DNA of 64,000 nucleotides from Alteromonas macleodii (GCF_903772925.1 NZ_LR812090.1:2128333-2192332); one strand, 5' to 3'; positions 1 through 9,149 are shown, counted from the first letter of the stretch. Notes: generated from the sequence alone by a model not told the origin. Numbers and translations: made by a program.

Positions 1-1329
1 GAGCTTGCAGTTGCCGTAGACAGCATGCAAGAGAGTATTAAAAGTCGTGAAAAGCACATTCGCTACCAGGCTGAACACGATGTATTAACCGGTCTTTTTA
101 ATCGAAACTATGTTGAAGGCTATTTTGAGTCTGAACTTAAAGAGGGGCGAGCGGTTCAGGTTGTAGCTATAACAGTTATTGGGTTTAGAACCATAAATGA
201 CTTATATGGCTACTCGAATGGTGATAACACACTTAAAGCACTTGCAGAGCGCTTGCAGCGCTGGCCTGGCACGTCTGCACGGCTTGCTGGCGGCGAAATA
301 CTGTATATATCACACGAATCGTTAAACGACGATCAGCTAGAAACACTTAAACATATTTTAGAACAGCCGGTTGAAAGTAACTTAATTGCCATCCCTGTTA
401 AAGTTGCTATGGCAGTAATCGAGTGTCCTCAAGACGCCTCTTCTTCTGAAGAGCTATTTAGAAAGATGAATATAGTGACCGATGAGGCTATTCATAGTGA
501 TAGCTGGTGTGTACGGTATCGGACCGATTTAGAAGATAGGTATAATCGCAGGCTTGCTATAACAACGGAATTGAAGCGCTCGCTTGTGAGCCAACAAAAC
601 GAACTGTCTATGGTTTACCAGCCCAAGGTTGATTTGCAAACGATGAAAGTTTGCAGCATGGAGGCGTTGATCCGCTGGAACAATAGCGCGCTTGGTTTTG
701 TGCCGCCTGATGAATTCATCACTATTGCCGAGCAAGCAGGGTTAATAGAGCAAGTAACAACCTGGGTAATGCAGCAAACCATTACTGACTTATCTTACTT
801 TAGGTCGAAGGGTTATCGGTTTACCGTTGCCATGAACCTGTCGACGCAAGACATTCAAAACAAAGTGTTACTCAGCAAGCTTGTGGCTCTGCTTACGAAA
901 GAGGGGCTATCACCAGAATCCCTAGAGCTTGAAATAACCGAAAGTGATTTAGTTGCTGATGCATCACTTGCGATTGAAAACCTTAACGAATTAACTGCTA
1001 GAGGCTTTCACTTCGCGATTGACGATTTTGGTACTGGCTATTCGTCACTGGCCTATTTAAAGAACTTACCTGTTAAAACGATTAAAATAGACAAAAGCTT
1101 TATTCTTTCTCTGGCTAGCGATGAGAACGATCAACAAATTGTTCATACTGTGCTTAGTTTGGCGAATGTTTTTAATTTGAAAGTGGTTGCTGAGGGTGTA
1201 GAAGATTTAGCTTCCCTTGAAATTTTGAAGGAATGGGGCTGCGATATTGCGCAAGGTTATTACATTAGCCGCCCGCTAAATCGTTCAGACCTTGATGATT
1301 GGCTTCAAAATACGCCTTTCGGTGAATAG
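1..1329 (+). CDS. GGDEF-EAL c-di-GMP phosphodiesterase (5' truncated by window)
   Basis: The frame is open to base 1, so the N-terminus (probably sensor, membrane and HAMP parts) lies outside the window; the first ATG inside is at 25. Residues counted from that ATG: a GGDEF domain at about 15-165 and an EAL domain at about 180-430. The GGDEF signature is degenerate (AGGEI near residue 88, no GGDEF/GGEEF), so cyclase activity is unlikely. The EAL domain keeps MEALIRW near 212, the DDFGTGYSSL loop and KIDKSF, which are the metal and catalytic signatures of an active c-di-GMP phosphodiesterase. The degenerate GGDEF may bind GTP as a regulator, as in other composite proteins. Likely role: lowering c-di-GMP from a membrane-bound sensor, affecting biofilm and motility. 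Confidence 0.9.
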   Translation, partial: ELAVAVDSMQESIKSREKHIRYQAEHDVLTGLFNRNYVEGYFESELKEGRAVQVVAITVIGFRTINDLYGYSNGDNTLKALAERLQRWPGTSARLAGGEILYISHESLNDDQLETLKHILEQPVESNLIAIPVKVAMAVIECPQDASSSEELFRKMNIVTDEAIHSDSWCVRYRTDLEDRYNRRLAITTELKRSLVSQQNELSMVYQPKVDLQTMKVCSMEALIRWNNSALGFVPPDEFITIAEQAGLIEQVTTWVMQQTITDLSYFRSKGYRFTVAMNLSTQDIQNKVLLSKLVALLTKEGLSPESLELEITESDLVADASLAIENLNELTARGFHFAIDDFGTGYSSLAYLKNLPVKTIKIDKSFILSLASDENDQQIVHTVLSLANVFNLKVVAEGVEDLASLEILKEWGCDIAQGYYISRPLNRSDLDDWLQNTPFGE

Positions 1330-1570
1330 CTTTTTTATAAGGAAAAGTTTATTTTTTAAGTATACGCAATGCAGTTTGCTCGGTATTTATATACAGCAAG
1401 GTAACGTATGTGCGTTCCAGTTACTCGGCATTGTTCAAGCGACTTGGCATTGTTAATGCAAAAAATAACAACGAGACGTGTAAAAACGCTCTATAGGCCT
1501 AATTTTATCGCTACGTGTGAGTATTTTGCCTACTGAGTTGTGAAATTACTTCAAAAACAAGGAATTTATT

Positions 1571-1729
1571 ATGGACATCATTCGTATACTTTTATCAATT
1601 TTACTTCCACCGCTAGGCGTATTTTTACAAGTTGGCTTGGGTGCGCATTTTTGGATTAACATCCTACTGACCATCCTTGGTTATTTCCCAGGTGTTATCC
1701 ACGCAATTTATATCATTGCCAAGAAGTAG
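1571..1729 (+). CDS. YqaE/Pmp3 family small membrane protein
   Basis: A 52-residue peptide with two hydrophobic segments separated by a short turn. It shows the Pmp3/YqaE pattern: LLPPLGVFLQVG in the first helix and LTILGYFPGVIHA before the second. AAGGAA lies about 9 bases before the ATG. Family members are stress-inducible inner-membrane proteins linked to salt and membrane-potential tolerance; molecular function is poorly known. Monocistronic: a hairpin terminator follows at about 1800. Confidence 0.85.
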   Translation: MDIIRILLSILLPPLGVFLQVGLGAHFWINILLTILGYFPGVIHAIYIIAKK

Positions 1730-1797
1730 GTGATGTCACTCGCTCTACTGCGCGGGTAACAATGTAATAAGTGTTGTAAAGCAGTAACGAAACAAAC

Positions 1798-1827
1798 AAA
1801 AGCCAGCGTTTTAAGCTGGCTTTTTCA
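1798..1827 (+). terminator. Rho-independent terminator of the YqaE gene
   Basis: Stem AGCCAGC (1801-1807) pairs with GCTGGCT (1815-1821), followed by a T run. Confidence 0.8.
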
Positions 1828-1838
1828 TGTAACATTAA

Positions 1839-1867
1839 CAAAAAAGAGAAGCGCCTAATGGCGCTTC
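1839..1867 (-). terminator. Rho-independent terminator of the hemerythrin gene
   Basis: GAAGCGCC (1848-1855) and GGCGCTTC (1860-1867) form a stem with a TAAT loop. Read on the minus strand it is followed by a T-rich stretch (the A run at about 1839-1845). Confidence 0.8.
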
Positions 1868-1878
1868 AGTTATTTTAA

Positions 1879-2334
1879 TTAGGCTGTCAGTTTTTCTTCA
1901 TCGAGCTCTTGTTTCATTTCTTTTTTATATTCATCGGCTAGCTGAGTTTTCTGACGTTCATTTAGAACACTGCCCGCAACCTGAAAAAACTTCTGCTCTT
2001 CGTCGGCAAGGTGATGCTCTACTTTTTCTTGTAGATTCTTTAAATGACGTAGCCAGGCCGGTGAACTCATGTCAGTTTCGTCTAGTTTTTCAAGTAGCTC
2101 GTCAATTTCATGGTGTTCCGCGATACCGTGACGCGTTAAATCTACCGTCGAATCTTTCTCTAACAGGTGCGTATAAAAATGGCGCTCCTCTGCAATAGCA
2201 TGACTTTCAAGCTGTGTTTTTAACTCTTCAAAGTATTCGCGACGTGCCGCAGTATTACCGCTGGTCTCAGCTAAGATCTTAAGCAGTAAACGTTGTTTTT
2301 CGTGGTCTTGACGAAGTGCTTCAAAAATTTTCAT
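1879..2334 (-). CDS. Hemerythrin HHE domain protein
   Basis: A 151-residue, highly charged, all-helical protein. Candidate di-iron ligands occur in order: DHE near residue 10, HAIAEERHFY near 49, AEHHE near 75 and HHLADEE near 112, the HHE pattern. The ATG at 2334 is preferred because AAGGAA sits 6 bases upstream; an in-frame TTG at 2352 would only add six residues and overlaps that ribosome site. HHE proteins bind oxygen, NO or iron and are often tied to oxidative stress. The C-terminus is a charged KEMKQELDEEKL tail. Cytoplasmic (no signal peptide). Confidence 0.85.
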   Translation of the reverse strand: MKIFEALRQDHEKQRLLLKILAETSGNTAARREYFEELKTQLESHAIAEERHFYTHLLEKDSTVDLTRHGIAEHHEIDELLEKLDETDMSSPAWLRHLKNLQEKVEHHLADEEQKFFQVAGSVLNERQKTQLADEYKKEMKQELDEEKLTA

Positions 2335-2564
2335 GGGAAGTTCCTTTTGCAAATTTAAAAGTGAATGACACTTCTAGTAATGCGATTTTTATTCCATGAA
2401 TCTTATGTATATAACTTTATGAATTTATTTATTTTATTAGTCTTGCTGATAAAAAGAAGGCCAGTTTTGTTAAAGGAAGAGAGCAAAATTTACACTGAGG
2501 TTGCCGATAAATTCACAGAGGCTTTACCCGTAAACTTATCGACAACTTTATTAAGAAGATGAGG

Positions 2565-3917
2565 TTATACGCCTTGTGCAACCATGGCATCAGCAAGTCG
2601 CCTGAACGCTGCAATGTTAGCGCCCTTCATGTAATTTACGTATTTGGAATCACCACTGTTTTCCTTTCCTTCATCTAGACAGCGTTGATGTATACTCTCC
2701 ATAATAGAATAAAGTTGGTCATCTAGCGTACTAGCATCCCGTTGATTGAACATAGCGTTTTGGCTCATTTCTAAGCCAGACAAAGCAACACCGCCCGCGT
2801 TTGATGCTTTGCCCGGAACATAAACGATTTTAGCGTCTAAAAAGCGTGATTGTGCTTCGTTCGTACACGGCATATTCGCTCCTTCTAAAACCATTTGGCA
2901 ACCATTATCCAGTAATGCTTTCGCGTCATCTTCAAGCAGCTCATTTTGAGTTGCACAGGGCAGGGCAATATCACACTTTAAATGCCATGGCTTTTTATCA
3001 GGTACCCACTTACCCATGCTTTCGTCAGCCATATCTGCAAGAATATTATTACGGTTAGCGTGATTCTCTATTGCCCATTTAAGTGCAGTATCAGTTAACC
3101 CATCTTCGTTATGTAGAAGCCCTCGGCTATTAGAAAGAGAAATGACCTTTCCGCCTTTTTCTACTGCTTTAAGTGCGCCATGGAGTGCTACATTGCCCGC
3201 GCCAGAGACTGCTATGGTCTGGCCTTCTATTTTTGAACCTTGGTGCTGGCAGACGGCTTCTAAAAAGTAGATTAAGCCAAAGCCTGTCGCTTCTGTGCGT
3301 ACATAACTGCCGCCAAATTCAAGCCCTTTACCTGTTAATACACCTTCAAACTTATTGTTTAACCTGCGGTATTCGCCATAGAGATAACCTATTTCACGGG
3401 CCCCAACATTAATATCACCGGCTGGAACGTCCGTGTTGGCGCCTATGTGGCGCTGTAGTTCACGCATAAATGCTTGGCAAAACAACATGATGTCTCGGTC
3501 CGAACGACCTTTAGGGTTAAAGTCTGAACCGCCTTTACCGCCACCCATTGGAAGGCCGGTAAGTGCATTTTTGAAACATTGCTCGAATGCTAAAAACTTC
3601 AGCACCGATAAGTTAACGGTAGGGTGAAAACGCAGCCCGCCTTTATAAGGGCCCATTGCCGAATTGTGCTGCACACGCCACCCTTGATTAACTTCAATGT
3701 TTCCTTGGCTGTTCATCCAAGAGACTGTGAAGTAAATAACTCGCTCTGGCATGCTGATACGTCTGACTATATCGAATGCTTTGTATTGTTCATTTGCATT
3801 GTATACAGGAACAATGTCTTCAAGTACTTCGTGTACCGCTTGAAGGTACTCTGTTTCATTAGAAAACTTGTCATTAAGGAAGCTAAAAATTTCTTCAAAA
3901 TTACTTTTCTGAGCCAT
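2565..3917 (-). CDS. gdhA: NADP-specific glutamate dehydrogenase
   Basis: 450 residues, close to the 447 of E. coli GdhA. It shows the Glu/Leu/Phe/Val dehydrogenase signature around PMGGGKGGSDFNPKG with the catalytic lysine, then the NAD(P)-binding Rossmann domain with SGAGNVALHGA. It catalyses 2-oxoglutarate + NH3 + NADPH to glutamate, so assimilates ammonia when it is abundant. ATG at 3917 is chosen over an in-frame start at 3950 because AAGGAT lies 10 bases upstream and the longer form would overlap the upstream gene. Seven bases separate it from the end of the phosphatase-kinase gene on the same strand, so co-transcription is possible. Confidence 0.95.
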   Translation of the reverse strand: MAQKSNFEEIFSFLNDKFSNETEYLQAVHEVLEDIVPVYNANEQYKAFDIVRRISMPERVIYFTVSWMNSQGNIEVNQGWRVQHNSAMGPYKGGLRFHPTVNLSVLKFLAFEQCFKNALTGLPMGGGKGGSDFNPKGRSDRDIMLFCQAFMRELQRHIGANTDVPAGDINVGAREIGYLYGEYRRLNNKFEGVLTGKGLEFGGSYVRTEATGFGLIYFLEAVCQHQGSKIEGQTIAVSGAGNVALHGALKAVEKGGKVISLSNSRGLLHNEDGLTDTALKWAIENHANRNNILADMADESMGKWVPDKKPWHLKCDIALPCATQNELLEDDAKALLDNGCQMVLEGANMPCTNEAQSRFLDAKIVYVPGKASNAGGVALSGLEMSQNAMFNQRDASTLDDQLYSIMESIHQRCLDEGKENSGDSKYVNYMKGANIAAFRRLADAMVAQGV

Positions 3918-3924
3918 GTAACAA

Positions 3925-5547
3925 TTAATCCTTATCTTCAAAGTTGGCAAGCACGGTGAGGCTTCTAGGGACGGTTTTTATAATAATTTTATCGCCTTCA
4001 TAGATTTCACCATCAACTGCATAGGCAGTAGGCTTATCGAATGACAATGTTATTTGTGATGCGCGTTCATGGCGTATGGAGTCTGATTGCTTTTTAGATT
4101 CGGCTGGGCTTAAAACGAGTTCCGCTAGCGATGCAAACTGCCTGTCAGAGCTTGGCTGCGGCAATAACCAAGTGAGATCTAGCTTTCCGTCCGTTATATC
4201 CGGCTGCTCTGCGCCTTGTGCCAATGCTGTTGTCATAGGTGCAGCGTTGGCGATCACAAAGCTTGGCGTTTCCAATGTCTCTGCGGGTTTGTTATCTTTT
4301 GCTACTTCAAATGTCATATTTTCATTATTAGAAATAGCATTCCACAGCCCTTTTAAATAGGCGAACTGACCTCCCACGTTTTTTTCTTCTCTGTCAGCGG
4401 CCGAAATCATTTGTTCTTCAAAACCGACGGCTGCTACTAACAACATGACTTTATCGTTACAAGTTGCGGTATCAATCTTTAACGTGTCACCCTTTATAAT
4501 GATGTCGCAGGCAGTGCTTATAGGCATAACTTTACTGATATACCCGTGCAGCACTTGGCTAAGCGCGTTGGCCGTTCCAAAAGGGATAATACCCATGGTG
4601 ATGTCAGTATTAATTAGCGCTGACGCAACTTCGGTTAATGTACCGTCTCCGCCACAGGCAACGACAATATCCGCTTTTTCATCTTTGGCTTGTTGCGCTA
4701 ATGCTTTTCCGTCTACTTCCGGTGTGGTTTCTTTTACCGTCACTTTAAACTTTTCATTAAGCCTAGAAAGTACTTCGCCTCGATACTGTTTCCACTTACC
4801 GCCACCTGCTACTGGATTAACAATTAACGTTAGTTCTTTTCGTAAAGATAAGAGCCCGCCATCTCTCACTTTTTGTAACGACGCTAATTGGCGTTTATTG
4901 AGCCTTGCTGTTTGGCGTATTTGATTAATCTGACGTAAGGCATCATCTACACTCAAACTCGGATTCTTTGCCAAAAGATAAGCCGCCACCACTAGCACCG
5001 AACGGCCTCGGCCAAGTGCGCAGTGAACAACCACATTTTTGTTATCAGATATCTGCTGATTGAGCCAGTTGATTGCAAGGACAAGTTGCTCAGCGGTGGG
5101 GCTTGTATGGTCTAAAACAGGAACGTTTAGGTACTTATAATCTTCCTGATACGCTGTCCAATCTAGACCGTCAAACTCTGCTGTAACATCAAGGATGGCA
5201 TCGACGTTATTTTCGTTAAGTAGGTCTACGTGTTGACTAGACATGCGGCATGCGAGAAAAAGATGGGGTTCGATTTTTTGCAGTGGAGGAACCTTGTCTG
5301 TTCTGCGTGCATATTCGTTATACAGCCCTGAGCCCAAAAGAAATGGAACAAAGATCCAACGAATATAGAAGGGGATTGAGCCATCTTCGCGTTTACGAAA
5401 TAAACTTGGGTAGTTAAGCAAATAGGCACTGCTTACCGCAATAAGCGAAAAGGCTACCCATCCGAATGCAATTTTAAGCAATAGCACGGGTACAGTTACC
5501 GTTAGCACTAACGCCAACAATGCTCCGAGAATGTAGTACTTCACCAT
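3925..5547 (-). CDS. Dual-specificity phosphatase / diacylglycerol kinase fusion, membrane anchored
   Basis: About 540 residues in three parts. N-terminal: two or three hydrophobic segments (about 5-75). Middle: a tyrosine/dual-specificity phosphatase domain with the P-loop HCALGRGRS at about 175-183, keeping the Cys and Arg of HCxxGxxR, preceded by LDVTAEF and VPVLDHTSPT. C-terminal: a YegS-type lipid kinase domain with IVNPVAGGGK, ACGGDGT at about 297-303 and IPFGTANALS. It is expected to act on lipids or phospholipids at the inner membrane; the phosphatase might act on phosphatidylglycerophosphate or a phosphoinositide-like lipid, which is inference. Start is uncertain: AAGGA lies 16 bases before this ATG and 10 before an in-frame GTG at 5553. 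Confidence 0.88.
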   Translation of the reverse strand: MVKYYILGALLALVLTVTVPVLLLKIAFGWVAFSLIAVSSAYLLNYPSLFRKREDGSIPFYIRWIFVPFLLGSGLYNEYARRTDKVPPLQKIEPHLFLACRMSSQHVDLLNENNVDAILDVTAEFDGLDWTAYQEDYKYLNVPVLDHTSPTAEQLVLAINWLNQQISDNKNVVVHCALGRGRSVLVVAAYLLAKNPSLSVDDALRQINQIRQTARLNKRQLASLQKVRDGGLLSLRKELTLIVNPVAGGGKWKQYRGEVLSRLNEKFKVTVKETTPEVDGKALAQQAKDEKADIVVACGGDGTLTEVASALINTDITMGIIPFGTANALSQVLHGYISKVMPISTACDIIIKGDTLKIDTATCNDKVMLLVAAVGFEEQMISAADREEKNVGGQFAYLKGLWNAISNNENMTFEVAKDNKPAETLETPSFVIANAAPMTTALAQGAEQPDITDGKLDLTWLLPQPSSDRQFASLAELVLSPAESKKQSDSIRHERASQITLSFDKPTAYAVDGEIYEGDKIIIKTVPRSLTVLANFEDKD

Positions 5548-5703
5548 TTTCACGACTAACACATCCTTTGTAATTGGAAAAAGCAAATAGCTTAAGCGTT
5601 TATACTTACACTTATTTGATTTCGTTTACTTTTGAGATTTTTGATTTGAACTATCACAAGGCGGAAAGCGTATATTTTTGTATAGAAAATATGAGCGTCC
5701 ACA

Positions 5704-6234
5704 ATGAATAAAACGGTAGTACTCAAGGTTGTCAATTTCGCGTGGTTTCAATCGATATGGTGGTTAGTAATCCTGTTTCAAAATAGCGCTGTACTTCCCG
5801 TACTGGGGCTACTTTTGATTTGGATTGTATTTTCCCCAAAACGAATCGAAGACATAAAGCTTATGAGTGCCGTTTTTCTGCTTGGTACTCTAGTTGACGC
5901 CTTACTGACATTAAGTGGTCTATTTATTTTTAATCAGACAGAAGTGTTAGTGAGCTTTTGGCCAATTCCCATATGGCTTAGCCTTCTATGGGCCGCATTT
6001 GCGGGGACTGTCTATCACAGTTTAACTGCTTTTAATGGTCGAATGATTATCGCTGCAATTGCGGGGGCTGTCTTTGCGCCTCTCAGTTATATCGCAGGCG
6101 CTAAGTTTGGTGCCGTAGAGCTAGGTGCCAGCATGGTGCTCTCTTATATTTTCATTGCTTTGGTGTGGAGCGTAATTTTCCCGCTGTGTTTTTATTTATC
6201 CAATCGTTTTGAGGCAAAACAAGCCCAAGCGTAA
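5704..6234 (+). CDS. DUF2878 family inner-membrane protein
   Basis: 176 residues with about five to six hydrophobic segments and the family-like opening NFAWFQSIWWL. DUF2878 proteins have no established biochemical function; in other proteobacteria they are often found near lipid-modification genes. It ends 19 bases before the start of the downstream dehydrogenase, whose ribosome site begins right after this stop, so the two genes are probably one operon. Confidence 0.75.
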   Translation: MNKTVVLKVVNFAWFQSIWWLVILFQNSAVLPVLGLLLIWIVFSPKRIEDIKLMSAVFLLGTLVDALLTLSGLFIFNQTEVLVSFWPIPIWLSLLWAAFAGTVYHSLTAFNGRMIIAAIAGAVFAPLSYIAGAKFGAVELGASMVLSYIFIALVWSVIFPLCFYLSNRFEAKQAQA

Positions 6235-6253
6235 ATGCAAGGAGTGTATTGGC

Positions 6254-6958
6254 ATGACGAAAAACGTATTAGTAACTGGTGGCAATAGAGGTATCGGCCT
6301 GGAAATAGTGAAGGGAATGCTGTCGAAAGGCTACAAAGTATTGATGGGATGTCGAGATGAAGAGTCAGGTCTTGAAGCCAAAAAGGAAATAGTAGGTGGG
6401 GATATACATGTTATTGAACTGCCTCTTGATAATGAAACAGCCATTGTAGACGCGTTTGTGCGTGCTGAAGCCGTGTATGGCCCCATCGATATTCTGATAA
6501 ATAACGCGGGGATATTAGACGACACCGATTGGAAAGAAGTGAATTCTGAAAGTTTGGCGAAATCTATGCAGGTTAATGTAAGTGCGCCCCTAACGCTTAT
6601 GCAGCAAACCTTACCGCAAATGATTGAACGAGGATTTGGTCGCATTATTAACGTAAGTTCCAGTTACGGTAGCTTTGCCGAAGGTTTAAAGGGGCCTTTA
6701 TGCTACGCAGTAACGAAAGCCGCTATTAATGCCCTTACCGTAAAAATGGCTGCAGAGGTCGATAAAGCTGCTGATGGCAAAAAGATTGATGTCACGGTAA
6801 ACAGCATGACCCCTGGCTGGGTACATACCCGAATGGGCGGCAGCGACGCGCCCAAGACACCGGAAGAAGGTGCAGATACCGCGATTTGGCTTGCAACTCA
6901 GGAAGAGGGCGGCCCTCACGGTCAATTTCTAAAAGACAGAGAACCTATCGAATGGTAG
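6254..6958 (+). CDS. Short-chain dehydrogenase/reductase
   Basis: 234 residues, classical SDR architecture: cofactor loop TGGNRGIG at about 8-15, INNAG near 85, serine in NVSSSYGS near 135, and the catalytic pair in CYAVTKAA near 152. AAGGAG lies 9 bases before the ATG; a longer in-frame start at 6209 would overlap the upstream gene and is rejected. Substrate unknown; the internal spacing resembles carbonyl-reductase-like SDRs. A second SDR of the same general type is at 59837. Confidence 0.88.
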   Translation: MTKNVLVTGGNRGIGLEIVKGMLSKGYKVLMGCRDEESGLEAKKEIVGGDIHVIELPLDNETAIVDAFVRAEAVYGPIDILINNAGILDDTDWKEVNSESLAKSMQVNVSAPLTLMQQTLPQMIERGFGRIINVSSSYGSFAEGLKGPLCYAVTKAAINALTVKMAAEVDKAADGKKIDVTVNSMTPGWVHTRMGGSDAPKTPEEGADTAIWLATQEEGGPHGQFLKDREPIEW

Positions 6959-7024
6959 CCCTTAAATAAGTTAACATATAGTAAGTGAACATAATCTGGG
7001 CCACCATCAATACAATTCAGCAAC

Positions 7025-7062
7025 GGGCCCTTATTAAGATGGGCCCTTATTAGGATGGGCTA
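7025..7062. repeat. 16-bp tandem repeat, about 2.4 copies
   Basis: Unit GGGCCCTTATTAAGAT at 7025-7040, a copy with one change at 7041-7056, then GGGCTA. It lies between the convergent SDR and HAD genes. No function seen. Confidence 0.7.
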
Positions 7063-7132
7063 ATATAAAGCCTGGCTACATAAGGGTGGGCTTCGTTTTC
7101 ACCTTATTCTGTAGCCTAAGCGCCAACAACGG

Positions 7133-7963
7133 CTAAAGTGAGAATCGCTCTCTTAAAAAGCGAGCGATTCCATCTTCATCGTGATGCCCAATTACAGAAG
7201 TGGCGGCATCTTTGATATAAGGTTTTGCGTTTGATGGCGCATAAGCTTCGTCAGCAAGTTTAAACATGCTCAAGTCGTTGTCACTATCACCAAAAACAAT
7301 AACATTGCTTGCATCTAATTGACCGCGTAATAACTCTACTGCGCTGCCTTTGTTGGCAAGATTGTGGTGAACGTCCATCCAACGATATTCATCGCCTTCA
7401 ATGGCAGGGCCGGAATAGGCAATCAACTCGTCATGCATGTTTAGTTGTTTGTACATATCATAAACCAGCGCTGCATCGCCAATCATACTGATATTCGTAA
7501 TGTGAGCATCAGCCGGTAAAGTTTCGATGGAGTCAAGCCGCGCTTTCGTTCGCGAAAAGTATTTGTCGATTAAATCGAATTCCACTTGATGTTTTGGCGC
7601 TGAATGATAAATAACGTGCTCGTGGTTAGGGCTATCCATATTAACCGTGTTAATGAAAGGCGTAATATTGTTTTTAACCGCATGTTCAATAATAAGGTTA
7701 ACTTCACTAGGGGCGAGCAGGTTTTCCAAGGTTAAGGCATTCCCGCTTGGATCCCATATGGCTACGCCATTATTATAGATATGAGGTAGTACAAAAGATT
7801 GACCCTGCAGTACGAATTGTGCTGAATGCATGGTGCGCCCTGTGGCTACCGTAAAGGCAATATCCTTTTCACTTAGTAAGCCCAATGTTTCTCTTGTGAA
7901 AGAAGAAATTTCTGAAGACTTATTTAACAAAGTCCCATCTAAATCAAAAAATATCAAATCCAT
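7133..7963 (-). CDS. Cof-type HAD-IIB phosphatase
   Basis: 276 residues. HAD motif I is DLIFFDLDGTLLNK at the N-terminus (two catalytic Asp), motif II is the Thr in FTVATGRT, and motif IV is FGDSDNDLSMF near 240. The length and the large cap between motifs II and III fit the Cof/IIB class, cytoplasmic phosphatases acting on sugar phosphates, flavin or pyridoxal phosphates; the substrate cannot be told. ATG 7963 is chosen because the motif I strand starts right after it; an extension to 8005 adds residues unlike the family. Confidence 0.88.
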   Translation of the reverse strand: MDLIFFDLDGTLLNKSSEISSFTRETLGLLSEKDIAFTVATGRTMHSAQFVLQGQSFVLPHIYNNGVAIWDPSGNALTLENLLAPSEVNLIIEHAVKNNITPFINTVNMDSPNHEHVIYHSAPKHQVEFDLIDKYFSRTKARLDSIETLPADAHITNISMIGDAALVYDMYKQLNMHDELIAYSGPAIEGDEYRWMDVHHNLANKGSAVELLRGQLDASNVIVFGDSDNDLSMFKLADEAYAPSNAKPYIKDAATSVIGHHDEDGIARFLRERFSL

Positions 7964-8013
7964 ACAATCGGTGCCTAGTCTTTCTTTCAAATTGCTACAA
8001 ACCAAACGTTAAA

Positions 8014-8045
8014 GGGCAATATACGCGAAATTCGGTATATTGCCC
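8014..8045. other. Perfect 11-bp palindrome between two minus-strand genes
   Basis: GGGCAATATAC (8014-8024) and GTATATTGCCC (8035-8045), with CGAA-A-TTCG in the centre. On the minus strand it is followed by only three Ts, so it is a weak terminator at best for the upstream gene and could be an operator for the HAD gene. Confidence 0.55.
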
Positions 8046-8148
8046 TGTGGTATCTTTTAAGAAGCGAGTTTTAAGTAGCAAGCTCAATCAATAGTTTAAT
8101 ACTCTAACACATTCTGCCGTTTAGCATGTTTTCATGTCATTAATTTCA

Positions 8149-8739
8149 CTACCGAATAGATTCAACTACATTATCGCTGTGCTGCTTCAACACCTGAGAC
8201 ACCTTTGACGATGATTGAGACTTTCTAAGATTGATGACTAACGCCACTTTGCCATAGCGAACTGCATGCCTTACTGTCTGTATTACTTCATTTCTGTCCG
8301 GACGCAAACCGATTAGCCCAGCTACGAATAGCCCAATGAAGAGGCCAGGGCTTATTAATGCAATATAAGTAAACAACGGGTTTTGCTGCGTAAGTGCAGG
8401 CCCAAATTGAGTTAATAGAAAAGCGGCAATTAATCCGGCTACAAGTCCGAGTGAACCAAGAAGAAGGTGAGAAGACCACATACTCTTTCCAATTGATTCG
8501 CTATTTCGCTCTAGCTTTTCACTTAACTTAGCATCACCTGCTTCAATAATCTCTATCTGTGATGATTCTACTGATGTTTTGTTTTGCACTATCTCTAGTA
8601 CCTCACGAACTTTCTGCTTTGAACTAAATACGGCAGCCACTTGTAGCTCGTCGTTAGAGACGACATTAGCCCTTAAGTTTTCGTGCTCGCTACTTTTAGC
8701 GCTTTCTGAATCAACCTTGTTTGAATTTTGAATACTCAT
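8149..8739 (-). CDS. Membrane protein with N-terminal stress-protein-like domain
   Basis: 196 residues. N-terminal soluble part (about 1-105, Ser/Glu/Asn rich, with a predicted alpha-beta stretch DELQVAAVFSSKQKVREVLE), two transmembrane helices at about 108-128 and 138-160 containing Gly, then a short C-terminal soluble part. The layout resembles proteins annotated as general stress or low-temperature-induced membrane proteins, but I do not recognise a specific family. ATG 8739 has GAGGA 7 bases upstream; an in-frame ATG further up (8784) lacks this. Isolated gene with long non-coding flank upstream. Confidence 0.7.
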   Translation of the reverse strand: MSIQNSNKVDSESAKSSEHENLRANVVSNDELQVAAVFSSKQKVREVLEIVQNKTSVESSQIEIIEAGDAKLSEKLERNSESIGKSMWSSHLLLGSLGLVAGLIAAFLLTQFGPALTQQNPLFTYIALISPGLFIGLFVAGLIGLRPDRNEVIQTVRHAVRYGKVALVINLRKSQSSSKVSQVLKQHSDNVVESIR

Positions 8740-9038
8740 ATTTAAATCCTCGACTTCTTTCTTGGACTCTCTAATTAAATCCACTTAATTAGTTCAAGAG
8801 TTACTCGCCGGTTATCGGTTTCACATAAACCTCGCAAGCAACTGTTTGCAGATGTCTCTTTTAAATGTCTGCAGCTAATTACTAGTTATAACTTACTATT
8901 CAATTTGTATTCCGCTGGAGTATGAGTAGAGCTAATACTTTAGTTTAATTTGCAAAGCGGCATGCTCTAACTGACTGTAAAGTAGTGATATTTCCTGTTC
9001 GTTACATATGGTTTAGTTAATAAAAGGGCGGGCTGTCG

Positions 9039-9149
9039 ATGACAAATATTAAAAATGACGATGCCTCTATCAGCTTTACGGGTGAAGATGAGGAAGGATA
9101 CTGCGATTATTTTACACGGGATGTGAAAAATTGTTACAGCGTTGGTTAA
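9039..9149 (+). CDS. Possible 36-residue acidic small protein
   Basis: ATG with a purine-rich AAAAGGGCGGG about 7-17 bases upstream. The peptide is acidic (ISFTGEDEEGYCDYF) with two Cys and no membrane segment. The ribosome site and amino-acid mix are plausible, but with no homologue known to me this is tentative. Confidence 0.3.
   Translation: MTNIKNDDASISFTGEDEEGYCDYFTRDVKNCYSVG

Noticed and set aside
2365..2562. 65-codon ORF between hemerythrin and gdhA
   Set aside because: No ribosome site, low-complexity hydrophobic start, and it occupies the promoter region of the divergent hemerythrin gene.
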